A stretch of 64,000 nucleotides of DNA from Clostridium manihotivorum. Lineage in GTDB: Bacteria > Bacillota > Clostridia > Clostridiales > Clostridiaceae. The stretch covers positions 2,063,776 to 2,127,775 of the forward strand of contig NZ_CP025746.1 in NCBI RefSeq assembly GCF_004015185.1. Reading direction: 5' to 3'. Shown here piece by piece: positions 51,682 through 59,996 of this stretch; within the stretch, counting starts at the first letter, position 1; each line of letters starts with the position of its first letter. A model generated the notes under the pieces. The model was not told the origin of the DNA, did no database searches, and saw only the letters and a list, made by a program, of their open reading frames with translations. Both the position numbers and the translations under genes were made by a program.

Positions 51682-52674
51682 ATGAAGAAATTAAATTGGG
51701 CCATTTTAGGACCAGGACTTATTGCAAAAGATTTTGCTAGTGCAATACTAGAAGCAAATGGAGAGATATATGCGGTTGGTTCTCGTTCTTATGATAGAGC
51801 TTTAGATTTTGCTAAGAAATATGATATTTCTAAGGCTTATGGTGACTATGAAGAAATGCTTAGAGATGAGCTAATCGATGTTGTATACATATCAACTCCT
51901 CATAGCAATCACTATGAATATATAATGATGGCCCTAAAGTATAATAAACATGTTATTTGTGAGAAAGCAATAGTACTTAATAGAAAACAGTTGGATAACA
52001 TAATTGTTTTAGCTAGAAAAAAGAATCTTGTTGTTGCTGAAGCTATGACTATTTTTCATATGCCCTTATTTAAAGAGCTGAAGAGAATAGTTGGACAAGG
52101 AAAAATTGGAGATATAAAAATGATAAATGTTTCCTTTGGTAGCTGCAAGGAATATGATGTAACTAATAGATTCTTTAATAAGGAATTAGCAGGAGGGGCT
52201 TTATTTGATATAGGTAGCTATGCACTATCCATAACTAGATTATTCTTATCTGTAGAGCCAAATGAAATAATAAGTACAGTTAAAAAGTTTGAAACAGGGG
52301 TTGATGAACAGTCAGGAATAATCCTAAAGAATGAAAAGGATGAGATGGCTGTAGTTACCTTAGCTATGAGGTCTAAGCTTCCTAAGAGAACAGTTATAGC
52401 TGGAGATTTGGGATATATAACTATTGACGATTATCCAAGAGCTGATGAGGCTGTTATAACCTATATAGATGGACGATTAGAAAAGATAAAATATGGAGAT
52501 AAATCAAAAGCACTTTTATATGAAGTGGAAGATATGAATGAAAGTGTTCTAAATACCGATAGGGCTGAAGAGTTAAACAGCCTAACTCTATCTAAAGATG
52601 TTTTAACAATAATGGATGAAGTAAGAAAACAGTGGGATATTTCTTATGGGAAAGCAGAAGAGGCCGAAGTATAA
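51682..52674 (+). CDS. Gfo/Idh/MocA-family oxidoreductase
   Basis: 330 residues. N-terminal Rossmann fold (WAILGPGLIAKDFASAI), STPHSNHYEYIMMALKYNKH near residue 72, VICEKAIVLN near 95 (family EKP with Pro replaced by Ala but Lys kept), and AGGALFDIGSYALSITRLF near 172 in the C-terminal domain. NAD(P)-dependent sugar or dihydrodiol dehydrogenase; substrate unknown. AGGTGGTG precedes the ATG. The next two genes follow on the same strand. Confidence 0.9.
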   Translation: MKKLNWAILGPGLIAKDFASAILEANGEIYAVGSRSYDRALDFAKKYDISKAYGDYEEMLRDELIDVVYISTPHSNHYEYIMMALKYNKHVICEKAIVLNRKQLDNIIVLARKKNLVVAEAMTIFHMPLFKELKRIVGQGKIGDIKMINVSFGSCKEYDVTNRFFNKELAGGALFDIGSYALSITRLFLSVEPNEIISTVKKFETGVDEQSGIILKNEKDEMAVVTLAMRSKLPKRTVIAGDLGYITIDDYPRADEAVITYIDGRLEKIKYGDKSKALLYEVEDMNESVLNTDRAEELNSLTLSKDVLTIMDEVRKQWDISYGKAEEAEV

Positions 52675-52766
52675 AGACTATATATCAAATTGAATTTAAT
52701 AGTAATATAATAGAAGATGTTTAAGGCAATCAGGGTGTGTTATGTAGACATTAGAGGAGGATACCA

Positions 52767-53663
52767 ATGATACAGTTTAAAACTCTAGAGCTTAGTGATA
52801 AAGATATATTTGAAAAATATATAAAAGATTATAAATTTTCCACTTATGAATATTCATTTTTGACCTTATATTTGTGGAAAAATTTATTTAAAGTTGAATT
52901 TGGATTTTTTGATGAGGTATTGATCATTAAAAAAACTGAAAGCCATACTGGCACGTATTTTATGGAGCCTATTGGTTATAAAGAAGATAATTTAAAAACA
53001 GTGATTGATGAACTGGTTAAAATAAAGCAAGAAGATTCTAATATTAAAACTCTTTTTAGGGATATCGAAGAAAGCTTTCTTATAAAGTTGAAAGAGTTAT
53101 ATGGGGAGCAAATTACCATAGAAGAAGATGAAGATAACTATGATTATATATATGAATCAGAAAAATTAATATCATTGTCTGGAAAGAAACTTCACAGTAA
53201 AAAGAATAAATATAATCAATTTATTAAAACCTATGATTATGAAGTTAAGGATATTAGAGATAAGTCTGTAATAGATGACTGCATAGAGTTTGAAGCAAAA
53301 TGGAACTTAGATAAGGACAACTTGGATGATCAGCTAATGATTGAAGAACAGGGAATTAGAAGTGTATTAGAAAATCTACAAGCTTTAAATGCTATAGGTA
53401 TGGCAGTATATGTACAAGGTGAGATTGCAGGCTTTACCATAGGGGAAATAGTAAATAAGGATATGGCTATAGTTCATATTGAAAAAGGTGATGTAAACTA
53501 TCAAGGTATATATGCGTTTATCAATAAAACCTTTGTGGAACAGTATCTAAGTGAAATAAATTATGTAAATAGAGAAGAAGATAGAGGGGTAGCTGGTCTA
53601 AGAAAAGCAAAGCTAGCTTATCAACCAGTGAGACTTGAAAGAAAATATATAGTTAATATATAG
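52767..53663 (+). CDS. DUF2156-family protein (GNAT-like fold)
   Basis: 298 residues. Resembles the DUF2156 group, related to the C-terminal catalytic part of lysyl-phosphatidylglycerol synthase: FSTYEYSFLTLYLWKN near residue 25, KKLHSKKNKYNQFIKTYDYE near 143, and the GNAT-like end AGFTIGEIVNKDMAIVHIEK with REEDRGVAGLRKAKLAYQP. No membrane domain. AGGAGGA precedes the ATG. Paired with a GNAT gene 12 bases downstream. Actual acyl or aminoacyl transfer is unproven. Confidence 0.8.
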   Translation: MIQFKTLELSDKDIFEKYIKDYKFSTYEYSFLTLYLWKNLFKVEFGFFDEVLIIKKTESHTGTYFMEPIGYKEDNLKTVIDELVKIKQEDSNIKTLFRDIEESFLIKLKELYGEQITIEEDEDNYDYIYESEKLISLSGKKLHSKKNKYNQFIKTYDYEVKDIRDKSVIDDCIEFEAKWNLDKDNLDDQLMIEEQGIRSVLENLQALNAIGMAVYVQGEIAGFTIGEIVNKDMAIVHIEKGDVNYQGIYAFINKTFVEQYLSEINYVNREEDRGVAGLRKAKLAYQPVRLERKYIVNI

Positions 53664-53675
53664 AGGTGTTATTAA

Positions 53676-54230
53676 ATGAATTCATTGCTTAAAGGTGAAA
53701 ACATAAAGCTTAATTCAATTAAAGAGGAAGACTTTCCTAGTATTAATAGTTGGTATGATGATGCTGATTTTTTAAGATTCTATGATATGGTACCAGCAAT
53801 TCCAAAGTTAGACAAGGAAGTAAAAGATGTTTTTGAAGAATTTAAAGGTACTCAAGAAAGAGTTATTTTTGCAATAAGAAATAATGAATCCAATGAAATA
53901 ATTGGTGTTGCAGGTTTCGATGACGTAATTTGGAGCAATGGTGTGGCAACGCTATTTATAGGAATAGGAGATACCAAGTATAGAAATAGAGGTTTGGGAA
54001 AACAGGCAATTAAGCTTTTATTAGAATTTGGTTTTTCGGAACTAAACTTTCATAGGATTCAGTTAAATGTATTAGGCTATAATACTAGTGCTATAAAGTT
54101 ATACGAAGCTGTTGGCTTTAAAAGAGAAGGAGAGTACAGAGAATTCATACTGAGAGATTATAAGAGATATTCCATGTATCTATATGGTTTGCTTAGAGAT
54201 GAATGGATTAACTTAAAGGAAACTTTATAA
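53676..54230 (+). CDS. GNAT acetyltransferase, RimJ/RimL type
   Basis: 184 residues. INSWYDDADFLRFYDMVPA near the start, then the acetyl-CoA-binding region RNRGLGKQAIKLLLEFGFSE near 107-126 and LNFHRIQLNVLGYNTSAIKLY, GFKREGEYREF near 150, as in RimJ/RimL-type enzymes that acetylate N-termini or small amines. GAGGTG precedes the ATG. Twelve bases after the DUF2156 gene, so co-transcribed; perfect terminator follows. Confidence 0.92.
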   Translation: MNSLLKGENIKLNSIKEEDFPSINSWYDDADFLRFYDMVPAIPKLDKEVKDVFEEFKGTQERVIFAIRNNESNEIIGVAGFDDVIWSNGVATLFIGIGDTKYRNRGLGKQAIKLLLEFGFSELNFHRIQLNVLGYNTSAIKLYEAVGFKREGEYREFILRDYKRYSMYLYGLLRDEWINLKETL

Positions 54231-54245
54231 ATTATACAGAAAAAT

Positions 54246-54297
54246 AAAAAAACACATGCATTATGGAGTGAAACCTTCCATAATGCATGTGTTTTTC
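54246..54297 (+). terminator. Terminator of the DUF2156/GNAT unit
   Basis: 20-bp perfect arms around AACACATGCATTATGGA / TCCATAATGCATGTGTT with a ten-base loop and T5 tail. Confidence 0.88.
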
Positions 54298-54593
54298 TAA
54301 AATAATGAAATAAAATATGTTGAACTATTTACCTACATAAGGAATAAAATAAATTTTATTAATGTATAGATTAAGATGTACACTGTTTTAAACTCATTAC
54401 ATCTAAAAAAATCAAAGAATCCTATTAGTACCCTTATATAACATCTCTTATGTGACCACTTAATTCTGACAATATTATTAAATATAGACATAAAAAATAA
54501 ATATTCATTGATAAAAGCTATTTACAAAATATTGAATATATATTATTATAATATATAAAGAGTTAATTAATACTGTATTATATGGAGGTAAAT
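54298..54593. other. Intergenic leader of the DUF4003 gene
   Basis: About 300 A/T-rich bases after the terminator; no gene, repeat or clear promoter recognised. Confidence 0.35.
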
Positions 54594-55589
54594 ATGAATT
54601 CGTTGATAGCAGATAGAGCTCATTTGATGGTGGATAATTTTCATAAATTAAAATCAGCTTTTAGGTGGGATTCTCATTTAATTAAACATTTTGTGGCCAT
54701 GTCTCATGCCATTTCTAATAGAAAAGTTGATATACAAAATCTATCAAATATAAAGAACTATATAAAAGGACATTCAAGCTGGACTTCTTATTTCAGAGGA
54801 ACAAATGAACTTTTATTAGTAAACTTATTAAGTTCACAGGTGGATTACCAAGAAACTTTTAACAATATTAAAGATATATATGAACTTATGAAGAAAAATG
54901 GCTTTACTAGAGGGCCGTATTTACCAATGGCGGCTTACACATTAGCAACTAAGTTGGAAAGATCTCAGTGGGATGAAGGAATAAAAAGAATGATGGACTT
55001 TTATAATGGTATGAAGAAAAATCATTTTTGGTTAACTTCCCAGGATGATTACGTGTATTCTGCTGTACTTGCCACTTCTAACCTAGAGGTTGAAGAAACC
55101 ATGGATAAAGTTGAAAAATACTATAGTATATTAAATAAAAATGGTTTTTATAAAGGAAATGACTTACAGACACTATCTCATATTTTGGCTCTAAGTGATG
55201 GAGAGATAGAAGTTAATTGCAATAGAGCTGTCTCTTTGTATAACAAGCTAAAGGAGAATAAATGCAGACTACAACACAATGCATTGTCAACTATAGGGCT
55301 TCTTGTATTGCTGCCTCAGGATGTAGATGTACTGGTATCAGAAATCAAAGAAGTTTATGAATATATACATTCCGTAGATGGCTATGGTTTCTGGAGTTTA
55401 GACGGTTCTACTAGAACTATACTATCTTCAAATATTGTATCTAGCTATTATATAGATAGTATTAAAGATGGAATAACAGATGTTGCTTTGAGCAATAGTC
55501 TGGTTGCTATATTAATAGCTCAGGAACAAGCTGCTATATCAGCAGCTTGTATAGCAGCAGTAAGTGCCTCTGCTGCATCAAGCAGTTAA
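54594..55589 (+). CDS. DUF4003-family protein
   Basis: 331 residues from the ATG at 54594, which has GGAGG five bases upstream (an ATG at 54582 overlaps that RBS). All-helical, soluble. Segments YIKGHSSWTSYFRGTNELL, MKKNGFTRGPYLPMAAYTLA and LNKNGFYKGNDLQTLSHILA look like repeated units as in DUF4003 proteins, whose function is unknown. The last 35 residues are Ala/Ser-rich (AAISAACIAAVSASAASSS). Similar proteins often occur near VIT/VWA genes and one lies 400 bases downstream, but I cannot verify a general link. Confidence 0.65.
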   Translation: MNSLIADRAHLMVDNFHKLKSAFRWDSHLIKHFVAMSHAISNRKVDIQNLSNIKNYIKGHSSWTSYFRGTNELLLVNLLSSQVDYQETFNNIKDIYELMKKNGFTRGPYLPMAAYTLATKLERSQWDEGIKRMMDFYNGMKKNHFWLTSQDDYVYSAVLATSNLEVEETMDKVEKYYSILNKNGFYKGNDLQTLSHILALSDGEIEVNCNRAVSLYNKLKENKCRLQHNALSTIGLLVLLPQDVDVLVSEIKEVYEYIHSVDGYGFWSLDGSTRTILSSNIVSSYYIDSIKDGITDVALSNSLVAILIAQEQAAISAACIAAVSASAASSS

Positions 55590-55991
55590 AATCATGATTT
55601 TAGAAATCAATATGGCAAATAACCCATACTTCAGACACTGAGAAAAAGTAGTTTCAATATTTTAAGTAGAATATATTTAATAAAATAAATCAATAAAGGG
55701 GTATAGATAAAAAAACTATGCTCCTTATTTTTTATTCTTTAGAAATTATATTTTTATATAAAGTTATGTTATTGATTTGAACCTAATGCAAATTTAATAT
55801 TTTCAGCTGTATAAGGAATTTATTCTAAATATTTTGATTAAACTACTATTTTAGAATATTAAAAAAACTCTTTACAATTTAAGAGATTAGAAATAAAATT
55901 TAAAAAAGGCTAGAAAAATATGGTGAGATTATAAAAGTAGAAAATATTTCATATATAGCAATAACAGAAGAATATAGGAGGAAAGTAATTT
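55590..55991. other. Intergenic region before the VIT/VWA gene
   Basis: About 400 bases, no gene. TTTTTATTCTTTAGAAATTATATTTTT near 55728 (in two parts) matches the 3' tail of the 25-kb tandem repeats (TTTTTATTCTTTAGATCATTATATTTTT), so it holds a decayed copy of that tail. Confidence 0.45.
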
Positions 55992-58310
55992 ATGAGCGTA
56001 AAGGATGTAAAACTGGAGAGATTGAGTATTAATGGACATATATGCGGTGAGTTTGTAGAGTTTACCCTTTCTGAATCATTTAAAAATAATACTGGCAAAA
56101 CAATAGATGGTGAATATGTTTTTCCTATGCCTGAAACTGCTGTGCTTACAGGTCTTGAGATAAGATTAGGGGATAGAACTTTGGAATCAGTAGTTGAAGG
56201 CAAAGAGGATGTAGAAAATATATTTAGTGAGGAATCTTTTGATGGACTAAACCCTCTAAAGCTAGAAAGTTATGAAAATAATTTATATAAGCTAACTATA
56301 AAGGACATATTGCCAAGCGAATTAGTGAAGATAAAGGTATCTTATATGGATCATATGATTTATGAGGATGATGGATATAGATTAACACTTCCTAAGATAA
56401 TAAATGATGATGTTATGCCAAATAAATTTTACTTCAGTATAATAGTGAAGTCTATGGTTGAAATGGTAATTGAATCACCATCTCATAAGATAGACATAGA
56501 AAGAGAAGATGAAACTTTATGTAAAATAACCTTGGAAGATACAGAGGTTTTAGATAGAGATTTTGTACTTGATCTTACGGAAAAGCATCCAATAGAAGCA
56601 AGCGGAATGTATTATACCATCGATGAGGAAAAAGAGGAATCTATATTGTATTTAAACATACTACCAAAACTTGATGAAGAGATTAATGATCAGGGGAATA
56701 ATTATACGTTTATATTAGATAAATCAAATTCTATGATGGGAGAAAAACTAGAGCAAGGGAAAAATGCTTTACAGCTTTGCTTAAGGAATTTAGATGATAC
56801 TGATACCTTTAATATAATAGCTTTCGATGAGGAGATAATAATTTTCTCTGAAAAAGGAAAAGTACCTTATACGCAAGAGAATCTAAGAAAAGCAAGTGAA
56901 TTTATCAATTCACTTCAACCAAGCAGTGAAGAAGAGAATCTTATGGAAGCCTTAAAAATTGCACTTGAAGAGAAAAATAATGAAGGGATTTCTACAATAT
57001 TGCTATTCACTGATGACAATGTTGAAGACGAAGAAGAAGATCAAATACTGGATTATGTTAAGAATAATATTGGAGATAACAGAATATTCCCTTTTGGAAT
57101 GGATACATCGGTAAACAGTTATTTCATTAATAAGATTGCTGAATATGGATATGGTAAACCAGAATTTATATATTATGATGAAAAAATCGAAGATATGGTG
57201 GTAAGGCAATTCAGCAGGATAAATAGTCCACAAATAGATGTTTTAAAGATTGACTGGGCAAACCTAGACGTTTTAAGGACCTATCCAAGAAGTATAGAGT
57301 ATCTATATGATAGAGAGCAATTTTCTATATTTGCTCTTGTAAAAGGGTCTCTGGAAGGTAATATAAGTATAATGGGAAAGGTTGGAGATGAGGATTATAA
57401 GGTAACTATAAATATGGATTCCTTCGACTTAGAAGAGAATGTAGATCTTATAAGAAGAGCTTGGGGGAGAATGAGAATTGAATCCATAAGTGAAAGAATG
57501 AGAGGAGAAAGAGGAGAAGTAGCTGAGTCTATGAAAAACAAGATAATAGAGATTTCCAAGGAACATAAGATACTAAGTGAAGAAACTGAGTTACTTATGG
57601 TTGAAGGCTTCCAAGATCCAGTTTTAGGAGCTACAATTAAGAAGGCTGTTCCATTAATAGTAGATGAAGAAGCGCTGAAAGATCTTGGTAGTGGGTATTT
57701 TATAGATTCACCTCGTTTCTTATATGATGCTTCAAAGAAGGCCAATAAAAAGAAGTCAGAAATAGATAGTACTAAGTTAGTTAGTAGAGAAGAGCTTTTG
57801 AGAATAATTGCAAGAAATCAATTTGCAGAAGGATCTTTTGATAACTCAGAAGAAAGTACTTTATATGATAGGGTTGAAAATACTTGCTTAGCTTTACTAT
57901 CTTTTGGATTAGGTAAAGAAGATCTGAACTTATATAATAAGCAAATAGATAAAGGGATTAGATATGTGGCAAGGACTCTTACAGATGTGGAAGAGCTTTT
58001 AGATGAAAACTTATGTATATTAGCATTATCTACCTTTAAGGCCTTAGGTAAAAAAGGTGTATTAAGAAATAATACAGATCAGGATATAATAGAGGCCATA
58101 GAAATAATTAATAATGTAATAAAGTATAATGAGTATACTACTTTAGATGGGCTTACAAAGCTTAATAGATTCGATATTATTACAGAGATAGCAATTAGGA
58201 CTATAGTTTCCGAGCCTATAGATCAAGAACAGATAATGGATAAGATTAAATATAATGTAAAAGAGAATATAAGAGATATAGCTAGATATGCTATATCAAA
58301 ATTAATATAG
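55992..58310 (+). CDS. VIT and von Willebrand A domain protein
   Basis: 772 residues, no signal peptide or membrane segment, so cytosolic. Residues 1-130 are a VIT domain as in inter-alpha-trypsin inhibitor proteins (NNTGKTIDGEYVFPMPETA). Residues of about 235-420 form a VWA domain with MIDAS motif DKSNSMMGEKL, then ITTILLFTDD-like strand (ISTILLFTDDNVEDEEEDQI). The C-terminal 350 residues are helical and acidic, with LLMVEGFQDPVLGA. RBS AGGAGG. The metal-dependent binding surface suggests a scaffold or adapter; partners unknown. Its neighbours (DUF4003, DegV) are separately transcribed. Confidence 0.85.
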   Translation: MSVKDVKLERLSINGHICGEFVEFTLSESFKNNTGKTIDGEYVFPMPETAVLTGLEIRLGDRTLESVVEGKEDVENIFSEESFDGLNPLKLESYENNLYKLTIKDILPSELVKIKVSYMDHMIYEDDGYRLTLPKIINDDVMPNKFYFSIIVKSMVEMVIESPSHKIDIEREDETLCKITLEDTEVLDRDFVLDLTEKHPIEASGMYYTIDEEKEESILYLNILPKLDEEINDQGNNYTFILDKSNSMMGEKLEQGKNALQLCLRNLDDTDTFNIIAFDEEIIIFSEKGKVPYTQENLRKASEFINSLQPSSEEENLMEALKIALEEKNNEGISTILLFTDDNVEDEEEDQILDYVKNNIGDNRIFPFGMDTSVNSYFINKIAEYGYGKPEFIYYDEKIEDMVVRQFSRINSPQIDVLKIDWANLDVLRTYPRSIEYLYDREQFSIFALVKGSLEGNISIMGKVGDEDYKVTINMDSFDLEENVDLIRRAWGRMRIESISERMRGERGEVAESMKNKIIEISKEHKILSEETELLMVEGFQDPVLGATIKKAVPLIVDEEALKDLGSGYFIDSPRFLYDASKKANKKKSEIDSTKLVSREELLRIIARNQFAEGSFDNSEESTLYDRVENTCLALLSFGLGKEDLNLYNKQIDKGIRYVARTLTDVEELLDENLCILALSTFKALGKKGVLRNNTDQDIIEAIEIINNVIKYNEYTTLDGLTKLNRFDIITEIAIRTIVSEPIDQEQIMDKIKYNVKENIRDIARYAISKLI

Positions 58311-58372
58311 AAAAATAAGAGTTTGCAACGATATATTTTATAAAAGAATTTGAATATATAAATAATTTGTGG

Positions 58373-58425
58373 AACTAAGGAGTCTTCTGATTAAAAAATC
58401 ATCTTGAAGGCTCCTTTAGTTTTTA
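58373..58425 (+). terminator. Terminator of the VIT/VWA gene
   Basis: AACTAAGGAGTCTTC / GAAGGCTCCTTTAGTT stem, T tail. Confidence 0.75.
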
Positions 58426-58451
58426 CGAAAAAATAATAGCTGCACATATAT

Positions 58452-58480
58452 TTGTATAAATTTATATAAAAGAGTATAAT
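58452..58480 (+). promoter_or_regulatory. Predicted promoter of degV
   Basis: TTGTAT, 17-base spacer, TATAAT; 32 bases ahead of the start. Confidence 0.5.
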
Positions 58481-58512
58481 TTAGTCATAGAAACTTGCTG
58501 GAGGTATTAATC

Positions 58513-59373
58513 TTGAGTATAAAAATAATTACAGATAGCACTTCATATATACCTAAGGAACTAATAGAAAAATACGACATTTCTATATGTCCACTAAACG
58601 TTATATTTCAAGGACAAAGTTATGATGAGACTACAATGGACAGGACTGCTTTTTATGAAAAAATAATAGTAGCCAGTGATATTCCTACGTCTTCACAGCC
58701 TAGCTTAGAGGATTTTTATAAAATATTTGAAAAGCAAGTGGTTGCCAATAATTCAATTGTGGGTATATTCTTGTCCTCTGATATGAGCGGTACATACTCT
58801 AGTGCAAATCTTGTAAAAGAAATGATATTGGATAAATATCCTGATGCTAAGATAGAAATAGTTGATTCAAAAACTAATTCTATGCAGATGGGGTATGCAG
58901 CACTAGCTGCAGCAAGGGCTGCTGAAGAAGGTAAGACCATAGAAGAAGTTTTAGAAGCAGTAGAAAAAATAAAGGCTAGAAGCAGATTTTTATTTGTGCC
59001 TAATACCTTAGATTACCTAAAAAAAGGTGGTAGAATAGGCGGAGCATCAGCTTTAATTGGGGCGTTTTTACAGATACGTCCTATACTAACTGTTGAGGAT
59101 GGAAAGACTTCGGTTTTTACTAAGGTTAGAACTAGAAAGAAAGCTATTGATGCAATGATAGAGGCTTTTAAAAATGATATCAATAAAAAAGAATTAGGCG
59201 AAGTAATAGTTCACCATATAAACTCTGAAGCTGATGGAAAAGAACTGGCTAAAAGGGTAGAGGAAATTGTTAATAGAAAAGTAGAAATAAGTGATATAGG
59301 TCCCGTTATAGGTTTGCATGTAGGTCCAGGGACTGTAGGAATAGCGTATTATACTAAGAATCCACTTAGGTAA
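58513..59373 (+). CDS. DegV-family fatty-acid-binding protein
   Basis: 286 residues, TTG start at 58513 with GGAGG eight bases upstream. Start IKIITDSTSYIPKELIEKY, then TSQPSLEDFYKIFE near residue 60, SSDMSGTYSSANLVKE near 88 and LKKGGRIGGASALIGAFLQI near 168 are DegV hallmarks. In Firmicutes the family (FakB) holds a fatty acid for phosphorylation by FakA; no fakA is adjacent. Monocistronic. Confidence 0.93.
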   Translation: MSIKIITDSTSYIPKELIEKYDISICPLNVIFQGQSYDETTMDRTAFYEKIIVASDIPTSSQPSLEDFYKIFEKQVVANNSIVGIFLSSDMSGTYSSANLVKEMILDKYPDAKIEIVDSKTNSMQMGYAALAAARAAEEGKTIEEVLEAVEKIKARSRFLFVPNTLDYLKKGGRIGGASALIGAFLQIRPILTVEDGKTSVFTKVRTRKKAIDAMIEAFKNDINKKELGEVIVHHINSEADGKELAKRVEEIVNRKVEISDIGPVIGLHVGPGTVGIAYYTKNPLR

Positions 59374-59423
59374 CACCATTTTAAGTTTGTAGTTATCTAA
59401 TGGAATGCAGTATTTAGGTTCTT

Positions 59424-59527
59424 TATAGAGTTCCTAACTAAACAATTAATTTATATATGCCTGAAAATCCTAGAACTTGTGATTTTCGAACAAGTATAAT
59501 TTAAGCTTCGATATAGGAATTCTTTAA
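59424..59527 (-). mobile_element. 104-bp MITE-like element, diverged inverted copy 4
   Basis: Read on the minus strand, CTTAAATTATACTTGTTCGA and GGCATATATAAATTAATTG, then GGAACTCTATA, match the interior and right end of copies 1-3. The other end is degraded (ATAGGAATTC). It lies just after degV. Confidence 0.65.
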
Positions 59528-59584
59528 CCACTTAATTTCTATAGTAATATTAGCACTATCATTATTTTAAAAAGAAGTTGTAAG

Positions 59585-59612
59585 ACTCTCATATTGTATG
59601 AGAGTTCTTTTT
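59585..59612 (+). terminator. Rho-independent terminator
   Basis: ACTCTCATA / TATGAGAGT stem with a three-base loop and T-rich tail, about 210 bases after degV. Confidence 0.75.
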
Positions 59613-59812
59613 GTTCTAAGCAAATCAAAAATAATAATCATAGTTAAAAAAATAACAATATAATCTTTTCATAAAATTGGTTTTGCATAGTTTTGACTAG
59701 TTATTTAATGAGAAAAGCTTCAATTTTTGAAAATTTTGTTTTTTAAACCAATTGATTTATTAAAAATATAGATATTTTTTTGACAAAAAAGAAAAAATAT
59801 AAAAAAATATTC

Positions 59813-59827
59813 ATGTAAACGGTTTTA
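59813..59827. promoter_or_regulatory. Candidate CcpA (cre) site upstream of the hydrogenase
   Basis: ATGTAAACGGTTTTA fits the consensus WTGnAAnCGnWnnCW at all but one fixed position. It suggests carbon-source control of hydrogenase expression. Confidence 0.45.
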
Positions 59828-59931
59828 GAAGCGAAAAAAGTTATTTATTTTAAAATATAACATAGGATTTTCTTTAACAATCTGATAAAATATAAATGCA
59901 CATTATGATTTGGATTTATAGAAGGTAAAAA

Positions 59932-59952
59932 AGCATGGGCTAAAACCATGCT
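59932..59952 (+). other. Small hairpin in the hydrogenase leader
   Basis: AGCATGG / CCATGCT with a seven-base loop, 45 bases ahead of the start codon. It lacks a T run, so it is not a terminator; it may stabilise the mRNA 5' end or bind a regulator. Confidence 0.45.
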
Positions 59953-59996
59953 ACAGTAACAGTTATTCAAATAATATTTTAATCAGAGGTGGAAAA

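Larger units (their letters stand above)
59374..59996. other. Intergenic region before the hydrogenase gene
   Basis: About 620 bases with no gene. Contains an inverted MITE copy (59424-59527), a terminator (59585-59612), A/T-rich DNA, a CcpA-type site (59813-59827) and a leader hairpin (59932-59952). The hydrogenase promoter is not obvious. Confidence 0.55.

Noticed and set aside
59932..59952. Hydrogenase leader hairpin as a riboswitch or terminator
   Set aside because: Too short for a known riboswitch and lacks a T run; reported only as a small structure.
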